A stretch of DNA of 14,478 bases, from positions 1 through 14,478 of the forward strand of contig DATEVB010000011.1 of NCBI GenBank assembly GCA_035282865.1, in the 5' to 3' direction. The notes beneath the pieces were generated by a model. That model was given only the letters and a program-made list of their open reading frames with translations, was not told the DNA's origin and made no database searches. Both the position numbers and the translations under genes were made by a program. Shown in pieces: positions 1 through 7,236 of the stretch (positions are counted from its first letter, which is position 1; each line of letters starts with the position of its first letter). Origin of the DNA: UBA4744 sp035282865 (GTDB lineage: Bacteria; Actinomycetota; Acidimicrobiia; Spongiisociales; UBA4744).

Positions 1-2
1 TA

Positions 3-476
3 CTGGCCGCTCTGGATCTACTGTCCGACTGTCCAGCCATCGATGTCAAGGTGGCAACACCGGTCACCCGGCACAATCTCGCCGACGTACCGAACATCGC
101 CTCGTTGTTAGACCGGCGGGCCGGACGGATGCCCAACCGGCTGTTCTACAACGTCTTTCAGGCGTTTCCTCGATCGATGGCACCCGATGTCAACTGGGGA
201 GAGCTGGTCGTTACGGACGTCGAATTCCAAGCATTGTGCGACGTCGTGTCAGCGGACGAGCATCCATATCCGATCAACTGGTTGAACCATCAAACCCTGG
301 ACAGGCTCTACGTCATGGTCTTCCCCGACGGATGGCTGACCATCCCGTCGGGTACTGAGTTCGGCTCGTACGGTGATTTCCTGGCGATACCGGACATGGA
401 CGAGTTCCTGCGAACCACCGACTTCGATGCCCCAAAACACCGACGTCACGCCGAAACCTGGCACCGAACACCATGA
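3..476 (+). CDS. Radical SAM family protein, C-terminal part (5' end outside window)
   Basis: The frame is open to the left edge of the window, so this is probably the tail of a longer protein; a GTG at 51 could start a 141-residue ORF, but the codons before it also read as ordinary protein (ending PAIDVKVATPVTRHN). That stretch resembles the late strand and loop of a radical SAM barrel (pattern 'vk..tvvtr.N..d'). It is followed by a TDVEF segment, a 'LYVMVFPDGWLTIPSG' strand pair and a basic, Trp-containing tail (KHRRHAETW). The order of these pieces recalls the C-terminal half of viperin and related radical SAM enzymes. The CxxxCxxC cluster motif would lie upstream and cannot be checked. 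The stop codon overlaps the next gene's ATG by four bases (ATGA), so the two are likely translated together. The radical SAM call is moderate; the viperin-like subclass is only a suggestion. Confidence 0.55.
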   Translation: MAALDLLSDCPAIDVKVATPVTRHNLADVPNIASLLDRRAGRMPNRLFYNVFQAFPRSMAPDVNWGELVVTDVEFQALCDVVSADEHPYPINWLNHQTLDRLYVMVFPDGWLTIPSGTEFGSYGDFLAIPDMDEFLRTTDFDAPKHRRHAETWHRTP

Positions 477-1222
477 AACGCATCGTCGACTGGATCTTCA
501 CCGTTCCGTTCCTGATCGCCTTCGGCTTGACGCTGGCGATCTTCGACCCGATCGCCCGGGTCGCCCGCCTCTTCGGATTGCGACCCATGGAGATCACCAT
601 GGGTGTCATGCAGTTGGTGCTGCTGGGAGTGTTCCGGATCTGCGGCACGCGGCTGAAGGTTGAGCGATCACCGGCCATAAGGCCCCGTACCGGGTATCTG
701 ATCGTCTCGAATCATCAGAGCCTGTTCGACGTCCCCATTTTCGGAGGTCTGCTGTTCAGCAACTACCCCAAATACATCTCCAAGCGGGAACTTGGAAGGT
801 GGCTTCCGAGCATCTCCTTCAACCTCCAGCGTGGCGGCAACGCCCTGATCGATCGCAACGATCCCGAACAAGCCAAACAGGCGATCCGCGAACTGGGCGA
901 AGCGGCTCAGCGACGCAACGTAGCGGTGGTGATCTACCCGGAGGGGACACGGTCGCGCAACGGTCAACTGAAGCGCTTCAAATTCGGCGGGGCGCTGGAG
1001 CTGATGCAGGCCGCTCCCGATCTGGAATTGATCCCCGCCACCATCGACGGATCATGGGAGTTGCTCCGCAACAAGGCCTACCCGATCCCGTTCGGGACCA
1101 GAGTACGGGTCCGCTTTGGCGATCCGATCCCGCGCCGCCCGGATGAGGATCGGCGACAGGTGCTGCAAACAGTACGGGGCGAGATCGAAGCCACGATCGA
1201 GGAGTGGCGGAGGGGCTCATAG
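473..1222 (+). CDS. PlsC-type lysophospholipid (1-acylglycerol-3-phosphate) acyltransferase
   Basis: A 249-residue membrane-associated acyltransferase. This family transfers a fatty acyl group to a lysophospholipid such as 1-acylglycerol-3-phosphate, at the inner face of the membrane. The catalytic HxxxxD motif is present in SNHQSLFDV (His81, Asp86), and the substrate-binding EGTRS motif is at 157-161. The first 25 residues and about 44-56 are hydrophobic and probably anchor the protein. 'FGDPIP' near 215-220 is the usual late family motif. Length is typical for PlsC proteins. The ATG overlaps the stop of the radical SAM gene by four bases, which fixes this start and suggests translational coupling. 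The family also includes acyltransferases for other acceptors, so the exact substrate is open. Confidence 0.9.
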   Translation: MKRIVDWIFTVPFLIAFGLTLAIFDPIARVARLFGLRPMEITMGVMQLVLLGVFRICGTRLKVERSPAIRPRTGYLIVSNHQSLFDVPIFGGLLFSNYPKYISKRELGRWLPSISFNLQRGGNALIDRNDPEQAKQAIRELGEAAQRRNVAVVIYPEGTRSRNGQLKRFKFGGALELMQAAPDLELIPATIDGSWELLRNKAYPIPFGTRVRVRFGDPIPRRPDEDRRQVLQTVRGEIEATIEEWRRGS

Positions 1223-1226
1223 AAGT

Positions 1227-1244
1227 CGCCGGGACCGCCCGGCG
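1227..1244. terminator. GC-rich hairpin between convergent genes
   Basis: CGCCGGG at 1227-1233 pairs with CCCGGCG at 1238-1244 around a 4-base loop (ACCG). It starts five bases after the acyltransferase stop and ends 14 bases before the rraA stop, so it could slow or end transcription from both sides. There is no T-tract on either strand, so a classical intrinsic terminator is not shown. Confidence 0.4.
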
Positions 1245-1258
1245 TCGGGCATCGTCGA

Positions 1259-1747
1259 TCAGAACAGCCTGGTATCTGCCACCAGCAGGCCGTCCTGGTC
1301 GGCGTAGAGCCAATCACCCGGCCGGAATACCACGCCGGCGAAGGCTACCGGGACGTCGCGTTGCCCACGGTCAGATTTCATGCTTCGCCGTGGGAACGTT
1401 CCAAGGGCCTTGATGCCGATATCGATCGACCCCAATTCGCCGGCATCACGGACGCATCCGTTGACGACCACCCCGGACCAATTGTGCTTGTAAGCGAGAA
1501 AGGCCAGCCGATCTCCAAGCAATGCGCAATCCAGCGCACCCGCGCCATCCACAACGAGCACCCTGCCCTGCCCGGTCTCCTCGAGGGCGGCGGCAACCAG
1601 GGTGTTGTCACCGGGGGCCATCACGGTCGTCACCGGTCCGAAGAAGGCTTTTCGAAACCCGAAGTCGCGGAAGAGGGGCTCGGCTACCCGAACGGCGTCC
1701 CCGTGCTCGTCGGAGAGATCTGCAGTGGTAAACAGCATGCGGGCCAT
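1259..1747 (-). CDS. rraA: RraA family protein / class II pyruvate-type aldolase
   Basis: A 162-residue protein with the full RraA fold: TADLSDEHGDAV at the start, EPLFRDFG, the glycine-rich GRVLVVDGAGALDCALLGD, GVVVNGCVRD, and a late FAGVVFRPGDWLYADQDG. In E. coli RraA binds RNase E and damps mRNA decay. Other family members are metal-dependent 4-hydroxy-4-methyl-2-oxoglutarate aldolases or oxaloacetate decarboxylases, which use a D-X20-R-D motif. That motif is complete here (Asp79, Arg100, Asp101), so an enzymatic role is likely. I chose the ATG at 1747; an ATG at 1738 and a GTG at 1777 are also in frame, the latter adding ten residues that do not look like the family. Length matches the family (about 160). 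It is a single gene, convergent with the acyltransferase and divergent from the MFS gene. Confidence 0.88.
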   Translation of the reverse strand: MARMLFTTADLSDEHGDAVRVAEPLFRDFGFRKAFFGPVTTVMAPGDNTLVAAALEETGQGRVLVVDGAGALDCALLGDRLAFLAYKHNWSGVVVNGCVRDAGELGSIDIGIKALGTFPRRSMKSDRGQRDVPVAFAGVVFRPGDWLYADQDGLLVADTRLF

Positions 1748-1766
1748 TGTCGCACGTAGGCCCCCC

Positions 1767-1817
1767 GATCTCTCCACCGTGTGAGCAGCGGGGCCCGCTC
1801 AGACGCAGGGAGAGATC
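1767..1817. repeat. Nested inverted repeats in the rraA/MFS divergent region
   Basis: GATCTCTCC (1767-1775) is repeated exactly in inverted form as GGAGAGATC (1809-1817), with 33 bases between them. Inside lies a second inverted repeat, AGCGGG-G-CCCGCT (1787-1799). The outer right arm ends four bases before the proposed -10 of the MFS gene. The arrangement could hold a regulator or form a cruciform; no regulator gene is next to it. Confidence 0.5.
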
Positions 1818-1821
1818 AGCG

Positions 1822-1834
1822 TAAGCTGCGTCGG
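1822..1834 (+). promoter_or_regulatory. Putative -10 element of a leaderless MFS transcript
   Basis: TAAGCT (1822-1827) fits the actinobacterial TANNNT -10 pattern and is followed by exactly six bases before the GTG at 1834. This would put the transcript start on the start codon. The closest purine-rich stretch (about 1808-1815) is too far away to act as a ribosome binding site, which fits a leaderless gene. No good -35 hexamer is seen. Confidence 0.5.
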
Positions 1835-3297
1835 TGCATGATCGCCCCGCCGGTGTTCTGTCCCGGCCGCTGCTGCCCGCTTCATTTGCCATTTTCACGA
1901 CGACCGCCCTGGTGGCATTCGAAGCACTGGCCGTTACCGCGGCGATACCGGAATTGACCGCCGATCTCGGTGGTGTGGCCCTGCTGCCCTGGGTGATCAC
2001 CGGTTACGTCCTGACCTCGAGCATGTCGACGGTCATCGCCGGGCCCCTGGTCGACGGGATCGGGGCACGCACCATCTTCAGGTGGGCGGTTGGCATTTTC
2101 GTGGCGGCCAGTGTTGGCGCCGCGCTCGTGCCCTCGATGCCGTTACTGGTGGCAGCCCGGGTCGTACAGGGCGCAGGGGCGGGTCTGATTTCTGCGGTCG
2201 CCCTGGCTGCGGTCGGTCTTGTCTACCCTGCCCGGTTGGTGAGCCGTGCCTATGCGGCCAACGCCACCGTGTGGGGGGCCATGGGGGTGGCCGGTCCCGG
2301 AATTGCCGCCGCGTTGCTCACTGCCCTCAACTGGCGTTGGATCTTCCTGGTGAGCGTCCCGCTGGGATTGCTCGCCCTTGTGGCGGGTTGGACGGTCTTG
2401 CCCGGGCCGGCCGGCGAACGCCAGGTCAGGCTCGATTGGCGAGGAGTGCTCCTGTTGACCCTGTTCTCCGTCGCCATGGTGATCGGGGTCGACCGGCTCG
2501 ATATCTGGTCGGGAGTGGCCGTGGCGGCGATGGTGGTGGTCGGCTACCTCTACTGGCGACACGCGCACCGGAGTGAGGCTCCCGTGCTGCGCCTGGAGCA
2601 TCTGGCTCGACAGCCGTATCTCGGTCTCGCATTCGGGATCGGGTTGCTGCTGGCGGGGGCCATTGCCGCCGAGACCTATGTCCCCCTCTATGTCCGGGGG
2701 GCCCGGGGGGCAGGTCCAGCCCTCACCGCCTGGTCGGTGCTGTTCTTCACCGTCGGCTGGACCTTGGGTGCCAACGTCGCCGGACGCCTGGCCGACCGGA
2801 TACCGGAAACGTCCCTGACGATGTCCGGCTTCTTCTTGACCATCCCGGCCCTGGTGGGTCTCTCGGCGGCCGCCTATGCAGAAGCTCCTCTATGGGTTGT
2901 GTTCACGATGTTGGTGGCCGCCGGTTCCGGCGTGGGCGCCGCCACCAACTCCGGGCTCACCCTGTTGCGGGCGGCTACTCCGGACCAACACCTCGGCCGG
3001 GCGACCGCCGCCCACCAGTTCGCTCGCAGCCAGGGGTTCACGATCGGCCCGGCTCTGGGGGGCGCCCTCATTCTCCTGGTGGTGGCGAGCCGGGTTGGCG
3101 ACGTCGAAGAGGTTCAGCGTCTGCTCACCGGTGCCGCCGGCCGGACCGCCGGTCAGACCTCCGGATCCATCGGCGATGGGTTTGCCTTGGCGGCATTGGT
3201 GGGGGCGGTCCTCGCTGCTCTCGGGATCGGACCAATCGTCGGCCTGCGCAAATCGCTGGCCGAGCAGCGCGCTGCTCGGCGTTCGAGACGTGGGTGA
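1834..3297 (+). CDS. MFS transporter, DHA2 (14-helix drug:H+ antiporter) type
   Basis: A 487-residue integral membrane protein, hydrophobic over nearly its whole length. MFS motif A is seen as GPLVDGIGAR (70-79), the antiporter motif C as GAMGVAGPG (148-156), and the DHA2-typical NWRWIFLVSVPLG at 166-178. A second GPALGG lies at 405-410. An acidic residue, Glu30, sits in the first helix where DHA family members usually carry Asp or Glu for proton coupling. Such proteins export drugs or metabolites using the proton gradient. The GTG at 1834 is the only possible start: an in-frame TAA lies at 1822-1824. No substrate can be named. The gene is single, divergent from rraA and convergent with the ABC operon. 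Confidence 0.88.
   Translation: MHDRPAGVLSRPLLPASFAIFTTTALVAFEALAVTAAIPELTADLGGVALLPWVITGYVLTSSMSTVIAGPLVDGIGARTIFRWAVGIFVAASVGAALVPSMPLLVAARVVQGAGAGLISAVALAAVGLVYPARLVSRAYAANATVWGAMGVAGPGIAAALLTALNWRWIFLVSVPLGLLALVAGWTVLPGPAGERQVRLDWRGVLLLTLFSVAMVIGVDRLDIWSGVAVAAMVVVGYLYWRHAHRSEAPVLRLEHLARQPYLGLAFGIGLLLAGAIAAETYVPLYVRGARGAGPALTAWSVLFFTVGWTLGANVAGRLADRIPETSLTMSGFFLTIPALVGLSAAAYAEAPLWVVFTMLVAAGSGVGAATNSGLTLLRAATPDQHLGRATAAHQFARSQGFTIGPALGGALILLVVASRVGDVEEVQRLLTGAAGRTAGQTSGSIGDGFALAALVGAVLAALGIGPIVGLRKSLAEQRAARRSRRG
3259..3280. repeat. 22-base perfect palindrome at the 3' end of the MFS gene
   Basis: GCCGAGCAGCG (3259-3269) is followed directly by its exact reverse complement (3270-3280). It lies in the last codons of the MFS gene (AEQRAARR), 15 bases before the stop. 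As RNA it would form a strong stem with a small loop. It may protect the 3' end or act in termination between the convergent units, but no U-tract follows. Confidence 0.5.
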
Positions 3298-3360
3298 GCA
3301 GAGGCGCCCGGTCCGGACATCCTGTTCATGCGTCGGTGCCCCGCCGAACACGCAGGTTTC

Positions 3361-5181
3361 TCACCCCGGAACGGGATTCGATCCATTGTCCTCGCCCGGC
3401 TCCTCAGACCACAAACGCCGTAGCTCTTGGCTGGTGGCCAGCAAATCGTCCAGCGTCCCAACGGCCTCGATCCGCCCTCCGTTCATCACGATGATCTGAT
3501 CGGCTCGCCGCAACGCCGGGCGGCGATGCGAAACGACCAGGCTGGTAGCCAGACCATCGTCCGTAAACAACCGCCCCCAGAGCATCTTCTCGGTTTCCAC
3601 ATCGAGGGCGCTCGAGAGGTCGTCGAACACGTACAACTCGGGCCGCCGGACGAACATGCGGGCGGCGGCAGTGCGTTGCACCTGGCCTCCCGACAGGCGA
3701 ACGCCGAGCGGGCCGACCTTGGTATCCAGGCCTTCGGTCATAGCGGCCAGGTCGGTTTCCAGAACCGCCGACCGGATGGCGGTCTCCAACTCTTCGTCGG
3801 TTCGTTCCAGGCCCATCAGCAGGTTGTCTCTGAGGGACATCGAGAACAACCGGGGTATTTGCGGCGTGTAGGCCGTCCGGGGAGGAACGAAGAACGACGC
3901 CGGATCATCGACGATCCGGCCGTTCCAGCGCACCTCCCCACGGTCGGGGTCGAGGAGTCCGAGCAATGCTCGCAGCAGGGTGGTCTTGCCGGATCCGATC
4001 CGCCCGGTCACCACGGTGAAGCTTCCCCGCGCCAAGCGGAGGTCCACTCCTTCGATCCCGGCGTCGGAGCCCGGATACTCGTAAGACAGGCCTTCCACCT
4101 CGAGGACGTGGAGTGTGTCGCGTTCGGGTGGTGGCGCCACCGGCGGCAGCTCACCGCGTAGCTCCAGGTCGCAGGGTGCCACCAACGTCTCGGGTGGAGC
4201 GCCCTGCAGCAATTCGGCCATCCGTTCGAAGGCGACTCCCGCTTGTCGAAAACGAGCGATGAAGATCCCGACGAAGTGGACGGCGTCGGTCGCAAACGTC
4301 AAGAAGTAAACGAAAAGGGCAAAATCCCCGACCGTGAATTCGGCACCCGAACCGGTCGACCGCATGGCCCCGGCAGCCAATACCAGGATGATGGCAGTCC
4401 CGACGTTGACCGTGTTCCAGAACACCGACTCGAGAACGGAGTTGAGCACGCGGTCCCGCACCATCACCGTACGACGACGGTCGTTGAGCACCCGGAAGTT
4501 GCCGATGATGTGATGCTCGGCCCCGGCTACCTTGATCGACTGGACCGATCCGAACATCTCGCCGATGGCACCCGTCACCCGGCCGGTGGCCTCCCGGGCA
4601 GCCTGGCGGTATTCACGGATGCGAGTGCCGGCGCGCTCGGCGATCAAGATGACCAACACCAGCGGAGCGAAGACCAGCAACGTGATCCGGGCGTTGATGG
4701 AGGCCAGAATGATCACGGCCACCGTGGAGAACACAACCGTTCCGATCATGTCGACCGTGAGGTCGACTGCCTCCTCGACGTGTTCCACCTCATCGCGGAA
4801 ACGGCTGATGGCTTCGCCCGGGGAATCCGGTACGGCGCGGGCTCCCGGGAGGGCAAGGATGCGCCCGATCATGTTGCGTCGCAGTAAGGAGCCGATGCGG
4901 AACCGGAAGTTGACGTCGCTGAGCATCGCCACGAAAACCAACGCCACGCGACCCAATCCATAGGCGGCCATGAAGGCGATCAACGTGTTGACACCGAACG
5001 ACACGGACGCCTCCCCGGTCAGGCCGTCGAAGAATTCCTTGCTGATGAGGCCGGGGATCACCGGCATCACCCATACGAGGGCCCACAGGATGGCGTTGCC
5101 CGCATACCGCCAGGGAGCGAACCGCACCATCCCCACCATCAGCTTGAGCGTCGGCACCGGGGCGCGAGCCGAGGTGCTCAT
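3361..5181 (-). CDS. ABC exporter half-transporter, subunit with degenerate Walker B (TMD-NBD)
   Basis: A 606-residue fused ABC half-transporter. Residues about 25-310 form a six-helix exporter membrane domain; the nucleotide-binding domain starts near 358. Walker A is GRIGSGKT (393-400, Lys399), the Q-loop Gln is 441, the signature is a canonical LSGGQ (496-500), and the H-loop His is 552. Walker B reads LYVFDD: the catalytic glutamate is replaced by Asp521. This is the known hallmark of one partner in heterodimeric exporters such as TM287/288 or BmrCD. The ATG overlaps the stop of the upstream ABC gene by four bases (tcat at 5178-5181 on the plus strand), so the pair is translationally coupled. 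The last 20 residues are acidic and polar. The substrate cannot be told from sequence; drug, lipid or peptide export are all possible. Confidence 0.93.
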   Translation of the reverse strand: MSTSARAPVPTLKLMVGMVRFAPWRYAGNAILWALVWVMPVIPGLISKEFFDGLTGEASVSFGVNTLIAFMAAYGLGRVALVFVAMLSDVNFRFRIGSLLRRNMIGRILALPGARAVPDSPGEAISRFRDEVEHVEEAVDLTVDMIGTVVFSTVAVIILASINARITLLVFAPLVLVILIAERAGTRIREYRQAAREATGRVTGAIGEMFGSVQSIKVAGAEHHIIGNFRVLNDRRRTVMVRDRVLNSVLESVFWNTVNVGTAIILVLAAGAMRSTGSGAEFTVGDFALFVYFLTFATDAVHFVGIFIARFRQAGVAFERMAELLQGAPPETLVAPCDLELRGELPPVAPPPERDTLHVLEVEGLSYEYPGSDAGIEGVDLRLARGSFTVVTGRIGSGKTTLLRALLGLLDPDRGEVRWNGRIVDDPASFFVPPRTAYTPQIPRLFSMSLRDNLLMGLERTDEELETAIRSAVLETDLAAMTEGLDTKVGPLGVRLSGGQVQRTAAARMFVRRPELYVFDDLSSALDVETEKMLWGRLFTDDGLATSLVVSHRRPALRRADQIIVMNGGRIEAVGTLDDLLATSQELRRLWSEEPGEDNGSNPVPG

Positions 5182-6935
5182 GCCAGCACCTCCTCGAGAC
5201 CGACCCGCAGGAACCTCGAGAATCGGGAGGTCGGGTCGGCGGCAAGCGTCGACCGTTCCCCGAACTCGACCACACGACCATCGTCCAAAATCAAGATGTC
5301 GTCGGCCCTGGTCACCGTCGCCAGCCGGTGGGCGATGATGATGCCGGTCCGATTAGCCAGCAGCTTGTCGACCGCTCGCTCGATGAGCTGTTCCGTGAGA
5401 GGATCCAGCCGCGACGATGCTTCGTCGAGGATCACCAGACCCGGATCCTTGAGGAAGATGCGGGTGAAGGCCAGCAGTTGCGCTTCACCGGCCGACAGTC
5501 CACCGCTGCCGGATTCCAGCTTCGTGTCGAGACCGTCGGGCAAGGAGTACACCCAGTCGGCCAACCCTAGATCAAACAACACCTCCATGATGGCGTCATC
5601 GGACGAGTCTGGATCGAAGAAGGTCAGGTTGTCCCGGACGCTGGCCCGAAACAGCTGGACGTCCTGGGTAACCATGCCGACTCGTCGCCGCAGGTCTTCG
5701 GTGTCGGTGGCCCGGGCGGAGACACCCCCGATCAGTACCCGACCTTCGATCGGATCGTACAGCCGGGTCAGGAGCCGGGCGAGGGTGCTCTTGCCGCTGC
5801 CGGTCCGTCCCAGGACGCCGACCACCCGGCCGGGAGCAACGGTGAACGAGACTCCGTCGAGCACGACCTCGCCGACAGCTTCGTCCCCATCCTGATAGGC
5901 AAAGGTCACGGCATCGAACTCCACCGCCAGAGGGCCAACATGCAAGGGCGAGTCACCATCGGACTCGAGCCGTGAGGACAGGGCCAGGAGGTCCTCGACC
6001 CGGGCGATCCCTGCTCCGGCCTTCTGGAGATCCTCCATCTGGTGCCGGAGCCGATCGAGTGGTTGACGCAACAACTCGGTGTAGGCGAACACCAGGTAGA
6101 CCGAGCCGATCGTCAACGTCCCGTCTCCAAACAGCCGGGAGCCAATCCAGAACACCAAGGCAGTTCCAACCGCGAACACGACGATATTGGTGGACCACAG
6201 AACCGCCCAGCCCATGAAACCGCGCACCGCATCCGGCAACCAGGCCCGCAGGTGATCGGTGAATCGCCGCAAGAAGAAACCGGTGGCACCGCTCGAACGG
6301 ATGTCCTCGGTTCCGCCCAATTGCTCGCCCAGGAACCCGTAGAACTCGGCGCTCCTTTGCCGGACACGTTTCCACCAGGGCAGCGCCACATTCTGAATAC
6401 CGACCATAGCCAGCAGGGCAGCTCCGGCGAAGAGGCTGATACCCAACCCCACCACCAGGTTCTCCCGGAAGAGCAGCAGCAGGATGCCGACCAGCAACAC
6501 CAGGTTGCCCACCACATGAATTACGAACTGGCCGAAGAAATTGGACAAGGCGGTGACGTCACCGTCGATGCGTTCGATCAACTCTCCCGGGGTCCTGGTC
6601 TTGTGAAATCCCATGTCGAGCCGCAAGCAGTGCTCGGCCAGGTCTCCGCGCAGTTCGTTGGTCGCCGCCCAGCCGATGTTCTCCGCCAGGTATGTGGCGA
6701 GCACCGACATGGTCTGATGACCGCCGGCTAGAACCGCAAAGGTGAGCGCAAGGCGAATGAGGCTCGATCGATCGGCTCCCGCAATGGCCTCATCGATGAA
6801 GGTCCGCACGATCTGGGGGTTGATCAATTGGAAGGCAATACCCGCAAACAGGAGCACCGCCAGCGAGACCACCCGCAACCGGTGGGGCCGTAAATAGTCC
6901 ACCAGGAGATTCCAATATTGTCGGACGGGGATCAT
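5178..6935 (-). CDS. ABC exporter half-transporter, partner subunit with LSAGE signature (TMD-NBD)
   Basis: A 585-residue half-transporter, first gene of the two-gene operon. Helices span about 20-310. The nucleotide-binding domain has Walker A GRTGSGKS (376-383, Lys382), Q-loop Gln424, Walker B VILDE (Glu505 intact), D-loop SRLD in place of the usual SALD, and H-loop His536. The signature is LSAGE (480-484) in place of LSGGQ. In an ABC dimer each ATP site uses Walker A/B of one subunit and the signature of the other. The LSAGE here would therefore face the Asp-bearing Walker B of the partner, putting both defects in the same site. Start: the ATG at 6935 has an AGAGGA ribosome binding site six bases upstream (6942-6947). 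Confidence 0.93.
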   Translation of the reverse strand: MIPVRQYWNLLVDYLRPHRLRVVSLAVLLFAGIAFQLINPQIVRTFIDEAIAGADRSSLIRLALTFAVLAGGHQTMSVLATYLAENIGWAATNELRGDLAEHCLRLDMGFHKTRTPGELIERIDGDVTALSNFFGQFVIHVVGNLVLLVGILLLLFRENLVVGLGISLFAGAALLAMVGIQNVALPWWKRVRQRSAEFYGFLGEQLGGTEDIRSSGATGFFLRRFTDHLRAWLPDAVRGFMGWAVLWSTNIVVFAVGTALVFWIGSRLFGDGTLTIGSVYLVFAYTELLRQPLDRLRHQMEDLQKAGAGIARVEDLLALSSRLESDGDSPLHVGPLAVEFDAVTFAYQDGDEAVGEVVLDGVSFTVAPGRVVGVLGRTGSGKSTLARLLTRLYDPIEGRVLIGGVSARATDTEDLRRRVGMVTQDVQLFRASVRDNLTFFDPDSSDDAIMEVLFDLGLADWVYSLPDGLDTKLESGSGGLSAGEAQLLAFTRIFLKDPGLVILDEASSRLDPLTEQLIERAVDKLLANRTGIIIAHRLATVTRADDILILDDGRVVEFGERSTLAADPTSRFSRFLRVGLEEVLA

Positions 6936-6999
6936 CGAGCTTCCTCTGGCACAAACCCGGAGACATTAGCGGCGGGCGGGCGCCGACCGACCACCAGTA

Positions 7000-7005
7000 A
7001 TTAGA
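7000..7005 (-). promoter_or_regulatory. Putative -10 element for the ABC operon
   Basis: On the minus strand TCTAAT matches TATAAT at five of six bases and lies about 65 bases upstream of the ABC start codon. No clear -35 is present. This is a weak call based on one hexamer. Confidence 0.25.
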
Positions 7006-7036
7006 CGCGGCTTGCTCATGGAACCCTCGACCGGTC

Positions 7037-7080
7037 GCAAAGAGTTTGCAATTGCAAGCGAAATGACGGAAAATGCAAAC
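7037..7080. promoter_or_regulatory. GCAA/TTGCAA inverted-repeat cluster, candidate operator
   Basis: In an unusually A/T-rich patch for this window lie GCAAA-GAG-TTTGC (7037-7049), the perfect palindrome TTGCAATTGCAA (7046-7057), and GTTTGCA (7044-7050) repeated inverted as TGCAAAC (7074-7080). The cluster sits in the 301-base divergent region between the ABC operon and the acyl-CoA dehydrogenase gene, so it could control either or both. TTGCAA (7046-7051) and GAAAAT (7069-7074), 17 bases apart, could form a poor plus-strand promoter overlapping the repeats. No regulator gene is adjacent. Apart from these elements, 6936-7236 shows no gene. Confidence 0.5.
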
Positions 7081-7223
7081 TGTGGCAAGCTGCTCATGGC
7101 TGTTCGGTACTCGCGACGGGTCGGACGGGGTGCGTCTGCCGACCAACTCTTCCGACGGGCCAAGATGCCATCACAACGCCGTCGAGTGCCAGCCCGATCC
7201 CACCGACCATGCGTATCTGTTCG

Positions 7224-7231
7224 AAGGAAGG
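7224..7231 (+). promoter_or_regulatory. Ribosome binding site deciding the acyl-CoA dehydrogenase start
   Basis: AAGGAAGG ends five bases before the ATG at 7237. The reading frame stays open upstream as far as 7012, so this site is what selects 7237 over the longer alternatives. Confidence 0.7.
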
Positions 7232-7236
7232 AACCA

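Noticed and set aside
3311..3318. GTCCGGAC palindrome in the gap between MFS and ABC genes
   Set aside because: Too short to separate from background; no T-tract nearby.
4243..4887. Plus-strand ORFs inside the ABC genes (also 6042-6731)
   Set aside because: Asp/His/Gln-rich antisense text; the ABC motifs on the other strand account for the sequence.
7012..7236. N-terminal extension of the acyl-CoA dehydrogenase by 75 codons
   Set aside because: It would run through the operator-like repeats, and the good ribosome binding site and family N-terminus both point to 7237.
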